64,000 nt of DNA from an uncultured Bacilli bacterium. GTDB lineage: Bacteria > Bacillota_I > Bacilli_A > RF39 > UBA660. Shown here piece after piece: positions 52,566 through 61,634 of this stretch. The position numbers were made by a program, and so were the translations under genes. The notes beneath the pieces were generated by a model. That model was not told the DNA's origin. It searched no databases and worked only from the letters and a program-made list of their open reading frames with translations. The stretch spans positions 48,348 to 112,347 of the forward strand of contig CAKOMY010000005.1 of the NCBI GenBank assembly GCA_934096815.1, read 5' to 3'. The stretch's first letter is position 1, and each line of letters opens with the position of its first letter.

Positions 52566-54185
52566 ATGATCAAAATAAATGATTTAGTTACTGAATTAAA
52601 TAAATATGATATTCCTAATGAGGATGAAATTATTTCTTGGTTTGTAAACGGAGATAAAAATGCAACTTTGGAAAACTGGCAATTTTATCAAAAATGTATA
52701 TTAGGGATGTTACATCTTGATGAGCATTTTGATAATATTTGTTGTTCTTATAAAGAGTTTAATAGGTTAGAAACATTATTAACATCAAAAAAATCTAAAA
52801 TTTATGATCAAAATGAAATAAAAGAATTAATAGATACATTTATCTCAAGTGATAGCATATCAAAAAGTTATCTACTAGAAAATAATGAACTAATAAATTA
52901 TATTAAATTATATGCAAGTTCTAATTATTCACATTATAATGGGATCGAAATTGATGAAACTAAAGTAAGAAAAATAAAAACAGACATTGATTATTGTAAT
53001 AATGTAATTGAAATGTTGTCTTCTGCTAGCGAAAATTTAAAACATGGAAAAAAAGTTGATGTTAATTTATTTAAAAGACAAAAAGAAATTATATTTAATG
53101 TTTTTATGACTAAAAATAAAAAAATTAAATTAATTGATGATAAAATAAAAGAATTAAATAAACAAATATCAAGACTGACAGAAATAATGACTTTAGAAGA
53201 ACTAAATGTTAAAAGAAAATATATTAATGAAGTTATAGATTTTTTGAATACAGAATGTGTTAAAAATAATAATTTATTATACGAAAGATTAATAAATGAT
53301 TTGATTAGTTTAAGAGATAATCACTTACAAGATATTACAATTAATCATTTAATAACGTTTGAAAATTATCTTAGATCTTTTATAAATTTAAATATGGAAA
53401 AAAATAGTAATTATTTAAACAATATGAAAAAGGATATTATATCATGTGCAAAAATATATAAATATTTTTGGGATATTAAATGGTCAAAGGATAAAAACTT
53501 TATGGAGTTATGCAAAACTATAAGAAATGCTATGGCAAAAGCTGATGTTTCTAGTGATAATAAAATCGACAGTAATCTTCGTGAAAGTAAACTTTCCTCT
53601 GATAATGAAGGATTTATTCAAGGAGCATCGCTTAGCAAAGAACAAATTTCTAAAGGTATGGAATATCTATCTCAAAAATACGATGATATTATGAAAATTA
53701 ATGATATTAAAGAATATGTAAGTGAATGTGCTAAATTTATGCATGATTTTATCATGATACATCCATTTACAGATGGAAATGGAAGAACTAGTAGAATGAT
53801 ACTTCAAGTAATGCTTGCAAAAAGAAATATTTTAATTCCATCTTTGTTTGATAGTTCTTACCATAGAATCCAATCAATGTATCAAAAACTAGCAATTAAA
53901 AATGGTTTGATTTTTGACTATTTAGATAACTTCTCTACTGCAGATAATTTAACAACCTATAATAACGATTATACCTATATTATTAATTATGTTATAAACC
54001 GCGTACAACAATTTAACTATAATTTATTACCAGAGACAACTGAAAAAATTAGTGCTAGTGATACTAGTATTATTGATTCAAAAAAATCAAAAGATATGGT
54101 TTGTAATATTGTCCAAGAAATTGAAAACTATAAAAAAGAAGAAAAAATTTCGAATGAATCAAGCAGTTACAAAAACATTCGCTAA
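52566..54185 (+). CDS. Fic-domain protein
   Basis: 539 residues from the ATG at 52566. The N-terminal ~330 residues are helical with coiled coils and no known domain. The Fic core lies at about residues 330-470, with the full HPFTDGNGRTSR motif (about 398-409), preceded by CAKFMHDFIMI. Fic enzymes usually transfer AMP to protein hydroxyls. No obvious (S/T)xxxE(G/N) inhibitory helix was found. The last ~30 residues run into an IS remnant, so the native C-terminus may be lost. Possibly a toxin or effector; no partner gene is adjacent. Confidence 0.88.
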   Translation: MIKINDLVTELNKYDIPNEDEIISWFVNGDKNATLENWQFYQKCILGMLHLDEHFDNICCSYKEFNRLETLLTSKKSKIYDQNEIKELIDTFISSDSISKSYLLENNELINYIKLYASSNYSHYNGIEIDETKVRKIKTDIDYCNNVIEMLSSASENLKHGKKVDVNLFKRQKEIIFNVFMTKNKKIKLIDDKIKELNKQISRLTEIMTLEELNVKRKYINEVIDFLNTECVKNNNLLYERLINDLISLRDNHLQDITINHLITFENYLRSFINLNMEKNSNYLNNMKKDIISCAKIYKYFWDIKWSKDKNFMELCKTIRNAMAKADVSSDNKIDSNLRESKLSSDNEGFIQGASLSKEQISKGMEYLSQKYDDIMKINDIKEYVSECAKFMHDFIMIHPFTDGNGRTSRMILQVMLAKRNILIPSLFDSSYHRIQSMYQKLAIKNGLIFDYLDNFSTADNLTTYNNDYTYIINYVINRVQQFNYNLLPETTEKISASDTSIIDSKKSKDMVCNIVQEIENYKKEEKISNESSSYKNIR

Positions 54186-54473
54186 CACGATTAGAATCAT
54201 TTATTATATGTTGAACGAAAATCTTTTATATTAGAAACGCATTAAAATAATAAGAAGCCATTGGTCTGTAGAAAATAAAATCCATTGGCATTTAGATTAT
54301 ACTTTTAATCAAGATAGAAATAAAACAACAAATAAGAATGCATTATTAAATCTAGAAATAATACATAAATTTGTTTTAGCCGAATTAGAAAAAAACAAAA
54401 TATAATCGTAGCTTACTTAGAATTAGAAAACATCTAGGAAGAAATATTAAAGAATATTTTACCAAATTAGCAT
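54186..54473 (+). pseudogene. ISAs1-family transposase remnant
   Basis: In one frame at about 54241-54405: IRSHWSVENKIHWHLDYTFNQD..., the hallmark C-terminal part of ISAs1 DDE transposases (IR.HW.IEN..HW.LD..F.ED). After a stop and frameshift, RIRKHLGRNIKEYF continues the family pattern. The N-terminal two thirds are missing. Confidence 0.88.
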
Positions 54474-54513
54474 GCTTTCTAATTGTTTCACGATAACGTT
54501 TTTTTACGAAAAA

Positions 54514-54552
54514 ATTCTCTTAAACTAGCATAAATAATTAGTTTAAGAGAAT
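54514..54552. repeat. 14-bp perfect inverted repeat
   Basis: ATTCTCTTAAACTA (54514-54527) and TAGTTTAAGAGAAT (54539-54552), 11-nt loop. Just downstream of the IS remnant; may be a terminator-like hairpin or an IS-associated end. Confidence 0.6.
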
Positions 54553-54605
54553 CAATTCAAAATTTTATAATTTTATCCTGTTTAAAAATTTATTATATAA
54601 AACTA

Positions 54606-54845
54606 TTAACTTCTAGCTAATTTAATAGTTACATTACAATATACTATATCTTCAAAATTACTTATTTTATAATTTATTAAATAAGTAAATAGTTTATATT
54701 CTTTATCACAATAATCACTTACAGGATCTTTATATCTACTATTTTTATTATTTTTTAAATTGGCTACTAAAAATAACATTTCACATTTAATATTAAAACT
54801 GATTTTATATACATTTAGTATTTTTTTATTATATTTTTCTTTCAT
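54606..54845 (-). CDS. Small hypothetical protein
   Basis: 79 residues; GAGG lies 11 nt before the ATG, within a hairpin (54857-54889). Hydrophobic and basic, Cys-containing (YKISFNIKCEMLFLVANLKN; DIVYCNVTIKLARS). Could be a fragment or a spurious ORF; not recognised. Confidence 0.4.
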   Translation of the reverse strand: MKEKYNKKILNVYKISFNIKCEMLFLVANLKNNKNSRYKDPVSDYCDKEYKLFTYLINYKISNFEDIVYCNVTIKLARS

Positions 54846-54856
54846 TATTTTTGGTA

Positions 54857-54889
54857 CCTCAATTGTTTCCTTACCGACAACAATTGAGG
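54857..54889. repeat. Perfect 11-bp stem-loop
   Basis: CCTCAATTGTT (54857-54867) and AACAATTGAGG (54879-54889), 11-nt loop, T-rich flank on the plus strand (TTTCTTTTATTTTT). It could terminate rightward transcripts or sequester the ribosome binding site of 54606-54845. Confidence 0.6.
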
Positions 54890-54912
54890 ATTTCTTTTAT
54901 TTTTATTTTTTG

Positions 54913-54954
54913 GGGCCATCTATTTTACTCTATTAGCATTTGCGGCGGTGGCCC
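54913..54954. other. GC-rich hairpin downstream of the variable-region gene
   Basis: GGGCCA (54913-54918) and TGGCCC (54949-54954) pair across a 30-nt loop containing GCGGCGG. This is a sharp GC peak in an AT-rich setting, 65-105 nt beyond the stop codon of 55019-56377. GC-rich hairpins near the 3' end of DGR variable regions are known; see the finding. Confidence 0.5.
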
Positions 54955-55018
54955 TTAGAATCCGATATTCCTATTCTTGTTATTATCTATATTTTGTACT
55001 TTACATATGATTTACATT

Positions 55019-55153
55019 TTATCCGATACGGAAGGCTGGGGCAAAGCCACCAGTATGGTTAGCATCTTTGCTATTCCAGTCGCCGTCGTCAGTGACACCA
55101 AGGAAATAAAGGTCATAGTTGGGATGGGCCCCACGAAGCCACCAAAAGGAAGC
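55019..55153 (-). other. Candidate DGR variable region (VR)
   Basis: From TGG TGG CTT CGT to the stop, codons are AAC, GAC, TAT, CAT, GCC, GTC, GGC, AGC and similar: all reachable from AAC by changing A. Invariant positions (TGG, CTT CGT GGG, GGT GGC TTT GCC CCA GCC TTC CGT ATC GGA) frame the variable ones. No reverse transcriptase or template repeat is in the window. Confidence 0.55.
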
Positions 55154-56377
55154 CAAACCAGTGTTCTTCTTTATAGCACCTAAGTAGGTGTTGCTATTTA
55201 CTCCTATTTGATTATAATAATCTAATTGTCTTGTATTATTTGCTGTACTGTCATTAGAATCTACATTATGTATTTCTTTTCTAGTAAACAAATATATTTT
55301 ATCTGTTGATTCCCAGTTGCCATCTGTTCTATTTGCGTTCTTATCACTACTTCCATGTCCTGATGCTACTTTTGTTGCTTTTATTACTTTTTGTAAATCA
55401 CTTGGTAATTTATTTAAGAAATCTCCATTTGCATATGTTCTCAATTCACTTGCTGGCCATCCACCTACATTTGTTTGTGATGAATTCATTTGTCTACTTT
55501 CTACGATATCAGCAAACTCTACTACAAATCCACAGGCTGTTTGGGAAAAATCATTTCTATTACATTCTGCTGGTGTTGATTTATTAGCAATTCTTACTGT
55601 ATATGGTTTATTACCTATTAAAACTTGTTTTGTATCGCCTACTTTATATACATCAGATGAAGTATTATCAGCTATTGTTTCCCATGTATCTTTGGCAAAT
55701 GTTTTTGGCTCTTTATAGTTTACTACTACTTTACCATTAAATGTTTTTCCTTTTTCACTGTCTTGATTTAAACCATTATCAGGAAATTGTATTATTAAAT
55801 TAAACGTTATAGTTTGATCATTTAAACTTGCAGGAAATTCTCCGGTTACCATTTCAGTATATTTTTTACCATTTTTAAATGTTCCATGAGTATATCCTGT
55901 GTATGTATCATTTCCAGGTACTGTTTGATTTTTATAATCATCTTCTGTTTTTCCTGTTTCAGGTGTTATTACATAATTTGCTGTTATTTGTGAGTTTGCA
56001 GATCTATTTACTTCTTTTATATAATAATGCATCATGCCATCGCTAAAGGTTGATGTATATTGTACTCCTACTTGATATGGCATTGAAAGTCCATCACCAG
56101 TCTTCATTCCTACTGTCGTATTTGATCCAGTTAATGTAAATGTTTTATTAACTATTATTGCATTACTAGGCTGTATATCATTTGATACTAATAAATCACT
56201 TTTGCCATCTGCATAACTTATTGACATCTTACCACTTGTTGCTGATATTAAAGACGTACTTCCTTTATTATTACTCGCACTAAAAAAAGCATATGTTATT
56301 CCCGAAAAGATCACTAGTAACATTACTATTGTTCCTATCATTACATATACTTTTATTTGTTCTTCTTTATTATTCAT
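55019..56377 (-). CDS. Surface protein with DUF6273/C-type-lectin-like C-terminus
   Basis: 452 residues. N-terminal membrane anchor with AFFSASNNKGSTSL, resembling TasA/CalY-like exported proteins, then a ~200-residue beta domain. The C-terminal ~200 residues resemble DUF6273: CGFVVEFADIVESRQMN, VGGWPASELRTYANGDFLNKLP, SDKIYLFTRKEIH, FWWLRGAH, GGFAPAFRIG. The last ~45 codons are much more GC-rich than the rest, with C in most third positions, and rich in Asn, Asp, Tyr, His. That is the signature of a DGR variable region in a C-type-lectin fold. Likely displayed on the cell surface as a binding protein. Confidence 0.82.
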   Translation of the reverse strand: MNNKEEQIKVYVMIGTIVMLLVIFSGITYAFFSASNNKGSTSLISATSGKMSISYADGKSDLLVSNDIQPSNAIIVNKTFTLTGSNTTVGMKTGDGLSMPYQVGVQYTSTFSDGMMHYYIKEVNRSANSQITANYVITPETGKTEDDYKNQTVPGNDTYTGYTHGTFKNGKKYTEMVTGEFPASLNDQTITFNLIIQFPDNGLNQDSEKGKTFNGKVVVNYKEPKTFAKDTWETIADNTSSDVYKVGDTKQVLIGNKPYTVRIANKSTPAECNRNDFSQTACGFVVEFADIVESRQMNSSQTNVGGWPASELRTYANGDFLNKLPSDLQKVIKATKVASGHGSSDKNANRTDGNWESTDKIYLFTRKEIHNVDSNDSTANNTRQLDYYNQIGVNSNTYLGAIKKNTGLASFWWLRGAHPNYDLYFLGVTDDGDWNSKDANHTGGFAPAFRIG

Positions 56378-56507
56378 ATAAAATCACCATATTCCATAGT
56401 GAAATTATACCTCTAAATACCCCCCCGTCAAGTACGCGAACATTTATTCTATTGAACTATCAAAATAAAATTGTTAAAATTTAATATAGAATAGAAAGAG
56501 ATTGGAA

Positions 56508-57857
56508 ATGAAAGAAGATAAGAAGAATAAAGAAAAACTTATTAATGATGTTACTTTGAATCCACAAGATCTTATAGACCCAGTCTCTAAACTTGTTGTT
56601 TTTAACTATGAAGAAACACCTATTACTGAAATAGTTAACGCTATAATAGTTGACGCTATTAGAATGAAGGCATCAGATATTCATTTTGATCCAATGGAAA
56701 CGGGTTTAAAAATAAGAGTTAGAATAGATGGAGCTTTATCAGATTATAGTATGGTTCCTTTATATGTTGAAAAAAACATGATTACTAGAATTAAAATAAT
56801 TTCTGGAATGAATATAACTGAATCAAGGATTCCACAAGATGGGGCTATTAAAAATAGTTTAGATAATATTGATGTTGATTTACGTGTTTCTTGTTTACCT
56901 ACTAATTTAGGTGAGAAAATTGTTATTCGTGTTTTAGATTATAAAATGTCAGCAGCTGGAATTGAAGAACTAGACTTCAGCAAGGAAAACTTAGAAAAAG
57001 TTAAAAAAATGATTCAAATTCCTAATGGTATAATCTTAGTTACTGGTGCAACCGGTACTGGTAAATCAACCACTGTATACTCTATCTTACAAAGACTTAA
57101 CACTGAAGACTCTAATATAATTACAGTAGAAGATCCAATCGAAATGAATATTGAAGGAATTAATCAAGTCCAAGTAAACTCCGATGTCGGTCTTTCATTT
57201 GCGACTGCCTTAAGAAGTATTTTAAGACAAGACCCTGATATTATAATGATTGGAGAAATTCGTGATGATGAAACTGCTAAAATTGCTGTTCGAGCATCTA
57301 TAACTGGACACTTAGTTTTGTCAACAATCCACACCAATAACTCTCTTAACACTATAGAGCGTTTAACTGATATGAATGTTGAACGTTACCTACTTGGTGC
57401 TGCTTTATCAGGTGTTATTTCTCAAAGACTTGCTAGACGCTTATGTAAAAAATGTAGAGTCTTAAGAGAAACTAATGAATATGAAAAAGAATTATTTAAG
57501 AAAAATTTAGGTTTAGATGTTAACGAAATATATGATGCTCAAGGATGTGATGAATGCCACCAAGGATATAAAGGACGTATTGCTATTCAAGAAGTATTAC
57601 TTACTAACCAAGAAATAAAAGACGCCATTGTTCTTAACTCACCAAAAAAAGAATTAAGAAAATTAGTTTATGGAAAAAGCGGAACAACTACTCTTTTCCA
57701 AGATGGTTTATTAAAAGTTGTATCAGGTGAAACATCACTAGAAGAAATATTAAAATTAGTTGAATCTGACGATGAAGTAGATACGGAAATTGAAGAAGAA
57801 GCTAAAGAAAAAGATATTGAATTACCAATAAAAAAAGAAACTATAGAAACATTATAA
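56508..57857 (+). CDS. GspE/PilB/ComGA-family ATPase
   Basis: 449 residues from the ATG at 56508. It powers type II secretion, type IV pili or competence pseudopili. Motifs: the N2 domain (ASDIHFDPMETGLKIRVRIDG), Walker A GATGTGKST, Asp box, Walker B IIMIGEIRDDETA, His box HTNNSLNTI, and a tetracysteine zinc module (CKKC, CDEC). Other pilus or competence genes are not in the window, so the machine it drives is unknown; in this host group ComGA-like or Tfp assembly is plausible. Confidence 0.93.
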   Translation: MKEDKKNKEKLINDVTLNPQDLIDPVSKLVVFNYEETPITEIVNAIIVDAIRMKASDIHFDPMETGLKIRVRIDGALSDYSMVPLYVEKNMITRIKIISGMNITESRIPQDGAIKNSLDNIDVDLRVSCLPTNLGEKIVIRVLDYKMSAAGIEELDFSKENLEKVKKMIQIPNGIILVTGATGTGKSTTVYSILQRLNTEDSNIITVEDPIEMNIEGINQVQVNSDVGLSFATALRSILRQDPDIIMIGEIRDDETAKIAVRASITGHLVLSTIHTNNSLNTIERLTDMNVERYLLGAALSGVISQRLARRLCKKCRVLRETNEYEKELFKKNLGLDVNEIYDAQGCDECHQGYKGRIAIQEVLLTNQEIKDAIVLNSPKKELRKLVYGKSGTTTLFQDGLLKVVSGETSLEEILKLVESDDEVDTEIEEEAKEKDIELPIKKETIETL

Positions 57858-57877
57858 TCTCTATAGTTTTTTATTTT
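57838..57877 (+). terminator. Terminator of the PilB-like gene
   Basis: AACTATAGA and CTCTATAGTT pair around an ~11-nt loop, followed by TTTTTATTTT. Confidence 0.75.
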
Positions 57878-58019
57878 AACTTACTAAATCAGCAGTATCA
57901 TCAATAAAAGTATTAATTTTACGTTTAATAACTTTTTTATTTTTAGTTAGATTCTCCATGCCCATATATAAACCAATACCAGCAGCTGCTCCAACCATCA
58001 TCATCATTGTATTTTTCAT
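57876..58019 (-). CDS. Small Met-rich membrane protein
   Basis: 47 residues, too short for usual gene calls. Starts MKNTMMMMVGAAAGIGLYMG (one hydrophobic helix with Gly/Ala), then a basic stretch and acidic end, similar to small YtxH-like proteins. TGGTGATAG upstream. It ends at the terminator of the convergent PilB-like gene and starts 31 nt downstream of the recD2 stop. Confidence 0.7.
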   Translation of the reverse strand: MKNTMMMMVGAAAGIGLYMGMENLTKNKKVIKRKINTFIDDTADLVS

Positions 58020-58049
58020 TCTATCACCATTATTATTATGAACAAAATC

Positions 58050-60209
58050 TTAAAGTTTATTCATAATTAATTCATTTAAAGTAGTTTTTCTCTTAAAACT
58101 ATAATCATTATTTATAGCCTTTAAGTAAGCATCTTTACTACCAACTAATATAAGTGATTTTTTAGCTCTTGATACTCCAGTGTAAAGTAGTTTATTATAT
58201 AACATTCTATTATAACTTAATGACATTGGCATAATAACATAGTCAAATTCTGATCCTTGAGACTTATGAATAGTTATAGCATAGGCATGACTAATACTTA
58301 TTAGATCTTCTCTTTTATAATCAACTATGTTACCATCATAATCTATACTTAATATATCTTTTTTAGAGTTTACATTAACAGAGCAAATATAACCTATATC
58401 ACCATTAAAGATATTATTATCAACATCATTAACCAAATTAAGCATTTTATCCCCTACTCTATAAGTAATAGGACCAACTTTTAATTCGTCTTTTTTATTA
58501 ACAACTGGATTAAAATATTCCTGTAACAAGATATTTAAGTTATCAATTCCATTTTCTCCTTTATACATAGGAGCTAAAACTTGAACATTTCTGACATCAA
58601 TACCTTTTTCTTGCATTTTATCTAATAACTTAATAATAATACTCTTTATATTTAAATTATCACAAGAAATAAAACTAAAGTCATCTCCACTAGGAACTAT
58701 ATCAATAACCTTATCTTTAATATTTTTAGCAACTGTTGGAATATATGATTTATCACTTTGTCTATAAATCTTTTCTAATCTAATATGCGGTATATTAGTG
58801 TTTATAATATCATTTAATACTAATCCTGGCCCAACAGAAGGAAGTTGATATTCATCACCTACTAAAACTATTTGTGTATTAAAAATATCTAATCCTCTAA
58901 GTAATGATGCCATTAAATGATTATCTATCATTGAAGATTCATCAACTATTATTAAGTTATAATGCATACTATTTAATTCATTTATATTAAAAACATTATT
59001 TTCTTTATCCCATTTTAGAAATCTATGAATAGTACTTGCTTGATATCCAGTTGAATCACTCATTCTTTTAGCAGCTCTTCCAGTTGGTGCTAATAATAAT
59101 ACATGATCTTTAACCGCATTTTCACTAACTTTATAAATAAGTGAATAAGTTTTAATTATCCCTTTAATAATAGTTGTTTTACCAGTTCCAGGTCCTCCCG
59201 TAATAACACTTATATTATTAATTAAAGATTTACTAATTGCTTCTTTTTGTTCTTCATTATACTTTATATCAAGATCTTTTTCCGCTTTATTAATGTATCT
59301 ATCTATATTACTTACTCTACTACTTAATTTAAATAATTTAGTTAAATAATCAGCAATATACACCTCATCATCATAATCTTCTTTTAAATATATTTTATCC
59401 TCTTTAATAGCAACTTTACCGGTATTAAATAAATAATTAATTTGACTATCAATATCAACATTTATACCATATAACTTTTTTAAACCAGCACATATCTCTT
59501 CTTTATATAAATAAATATCCCCAGAACTAAATGTTAAATATTTCATAGTTTCAATTAAACAAGCCTTAACTCTTCGATCATCTTCTATATCGTTATTACT
59601 TAAAAATATTTCATCTAATTTCTTAAAATTAACTTCATCATTTAAATCATAAATATTTTTATTTATTATATCTTTAATTCTTTTACCAAACTTATTAATT
59701 AAATTCATTGTTTCTTTAACACTAAATCCCATATTTTTAAGTTCAACTATTAAAGCATCATTATCAAAATATTTACATACTGAATTATATATTTGATCTC
59801 TCTTCTTATCGTTTATTCCTTCAACTAATTCTAAATTACTTTTATTTTCTTTAATTTTATATAAACTATCATTACCAAATACTTTATATATTTTTTTAGC
59901 AGTTGCTTCTCCGCATCCCTTAACAAAAGAACTAGTTAAAAATTCAATTATTGCATCTTTTCCTTCTGGCACAACCTTTTCATAATTATCAGTACTAAAC
60001 TGATAACCATATCTATCGTGAAATATATACTTTCCATTTAAAACATAAGTATCATTTTCATTAGTTTTCATAAAATAACCAGTATAAGTAATTTGTTTAT
60101 TAGTAGGAATATCTTCATCATCAGTTTCATTAACCTTAAAAAGACCAACCCTATAGCCTGATTCAGATTCAAAAATAATATGTTTAAACTTTCCTTTAAT
60201 ATAACTCAT
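58050..60209 (-). CDS. recD2: RecD2-type DNA helicase
   Basis: 719 residues, full length. N-terminal OB-like and helix-hairpin-helix region (FVKGCGEATAKKIYKVFG), helicase domain with Walker A TGGPGTGKTT, DESSMID motif II, VGDEYQLPSVGPG motif III, and C-terminal SH3-like plus TIHKSQGSEFDYV motif. RecD2 proteins unwind DNA 5' to 3' in repair without RecBC. Confidence 0.95.
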   Translation of the reverse strand: MSYIKGKFKHIIFESESGYRVGLFKVNETDDEDIPTNKQITYTGYFMKTNENDTYVLNGKYIFHDRYGYQFSTDNYEKVVPEGKDAIIEFLTSSFVKGCGEATAKKIYKVFGNDSLYKIKENKSNLELVEGINDKKRDQIYNSVCKYFDNDALIVELKNMGFSVKETMNLINKFGKRIKDIINKNIYDLNDEVNFKKLDEIFLSNNDIEDDRRVKACLIETMKYLTFSSGDIYLYKEEICAGLKKLYGINVDIDSQINYLFNTGKVAIKEDKIYLKEDYDDEVYIADYLTKLFKLSSRVSNIDRYINKAEKDLDIKYNEEQKEAISKSLINNISVITGGPGTGKTTIIKGIIKTYSLIYKVSENAVKDHVLLLAPTGRAAKRMSDSTGYQASTIHRFLKWDKENNVFNINELNSMHYNLIIVDESSMIDNHLMASLLRGLDIFNTQIVLVGDEYQLPSVGPGLVLNDIINTNIPHIRLEKIYRQSDKSYIPTVAKNIKDKVIDIVPSGDDFSFISCDNLNIKSIIIKLLDKMQEKGIDVRNVQVLAPMYKGENGIDNLNILLQEYFNPVVNKKDELKVGPITYRVGDKMLNLVNDVDNNIFNGDIGYICSVNVNSKKDILSIDYDGNIVDYKREDLISISHAYAITIHKSQGSEFDYVIMPMSLSYNRMLYNKLLYTGVSRAKKSLILVGSKDAYLKAINNDYSFKRKTTLNELIMNKL

Positions 60210-60238
60210 AATTAATATTTTACCACATCAAAAAAAAA

Positions 60239-60628
60239 TTACAATAATATGTAATCTTTTCCAAATCTTTTATTAGTTCTATTTTCAATGTCTTTAATTA
60301 TATTCTCATACTCATTGTTTATTAAAGTAATTATTTCATTAAAATCATTTTCTGTATAAAATGATGAATTATTTTTCATATTATTATATTTATTTTTATT
60401 ACTAATTAAATTATTTAAATCTATATCTATTTTTAAATCTTTTTTAACCATATTTATAAATTCATCATATTTTTCCCAAATATTATAATGATTTTTACTG
60501 GATTTTTTATAACTATTTAATTTATTACAAACTAAATCTTTATAATTAATTATTTTATTATTTTTAGGATAACATCTCATCATCCCTTTTGTATCACCTG
60601 TAATATTATATTCTACTATTGTTTTCAT
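60239..60628 (-). CDS. Hypothetical protein
   Basis: 129 residues, Asn/Lys-rich and helical, no membrane segment. Opens MKTIVEYNITGDTKGMMRCY and ends KRFGKDYILL. Lies 1 nt after gap, probably co-transcribed. Not recognised. Confidence 0.65.
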   Translation of the reverse strand: MKTIVEYNITGDTKGMMRCYPKNNKIINYKDLVCNKLNSYKKSSKNHYNIWEKYDEFINMVKKDLKIDIDLNNLISNKNKYNNMKNNSSFYTENDFNEIITLINNEYENIIKDIENRTNKRFGKDYILL

Positions 60629-60629
60629 T

Positions 60630-61631
60630 TTATAACTTTAATAATTTATCCATTACTCTAATCATTTGAGCAGTGTAACCAAATTCATTATCATACCAAG
60701 CAACTATTTTAACTTGTTTTTTATTTACATCTAACACTTTAGTAGATAATCCATCAACTAAGGCACCTGTTGCAAGTCCAACTACATCACTTGACACTAC
60801 TGGATCCATTGTAAATTTAAGAGCTTCACTTTCGTTATTTTTAAATATATTGTTTAGTTCTTCTTTACTTGTTTCTCTATTTAATGTTAAGGTTACGTCA
60901 ACCATAGATCCATCTATAACTGGTACTCTATAAGCAACGCCTTCCATTTTTCCACTAAGTGATGGTATTACAAGTCCAATAGCTTTAGCTGCTCCTGTAC
61001 TTGTTGGAATAATGTTTGCTGCTGCTGTTCTTCCTCTTCTTGATTCGATTCCTTTTTTATGTGATCCATCTAATGTATTTTGATCATTAGTATAAGCATG
61101 AATTGTTGACATAAATCCTGATTCTATCCCAATATTATCTTCAATTAATTTTAAAACTGGTGCTAAACAATTAGTTGTACAAGAAGCACTAGAAATAACC
61201 TCATCGTTACGTTCTAATAAATTATCATTAACTCCATAAACTATTGTTTTCATCTCACCTTTTCCTGGTGCTGAAATAATTACGTGCTTTGCTCCTGCTT
61301 CAATATGTTTATAAGCATCTTCCTTTTTAGTAAAAGCACCTGTACACTCTAGCACTAAATCAACATTTAATTCTTTCCAAGGATAATCTTTTGGATCATC
61401 TATTTGAAGTACTCTTGTAAACATAGTGTCCACTATAATTCCATCTTGAGTAACATTTATATTCTCATCTAAAGTTCTAAAAACACTATCATACTTAAGT
61501 AAATAAGCATTTTCTTCAGCACTACCTCTTGAATTAATTGCGACTACTTCATAATCACTACTTCCAAGAAGCATTCTATATGCTATTCTACCAATTCTAC
61601 CAAAACCATTAATTGCTATTCTTTTTTTCAT
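60630..61631 (-). CDS. gap: Glyceraldehyde-3-phosphate dehydrogenase
   Basis: 333 residues. NAD-binding GFGRIGR, catalytic SSASCTTNCLAP (Cys), HAYTNDQ, and the end WYDNEFGYTAQM. Glycolytic type. AGAGGTTAG before the ATG. The gene precedes the small 60239 gene. Confidence 0.97.
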   Translation of the reverse strand: MKKRIAINGFGRIGRIAYRMLLGSSDYEVVAINSRGSAEENAYLLKYDSVFRTLDENINVTQDGIIVDTMFTRVLQIDDPKDYPWKELNVDLVLECTGAFTKKEDAYKHIEAGAKHVIISAPGKGEMKTIVYGVNDNLLERNDEVISSASCTTNCLAPVLKLIEDNIGIESGFMSTIHAYTNDQNTLDGSHKKGIESRRGRTAAANIIPTSTGAAKAIGLVIPSLSGKMEGVAYRVPVIDGSMVDVTLTLNRETSKEELNNIFKNNESEALKFTMDPVVSSDVVGLATGALVDGLSTKVLDVNKKQVKIVAWYDNEFGYTAQMIRVMDKLLKL

Positions 61632-61634
61632 TTT

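Noticed and set aside
55306..55718. Two plus-strand ORFs opposite the DUF6273-like gene
   Set aside because: Shadows of 55019-56377; composition and lack of ribosome binding sites show they are not genes.
55019..57857. The 55019-56377 protein as a pilin for the adjacent PilB-like ATPase
   Set aside because: Genes are divergent, and the protein lacks a type IV pilin prepilin motif; its N-terminus is a TasA-like anchor and its end is DUF6273-like.
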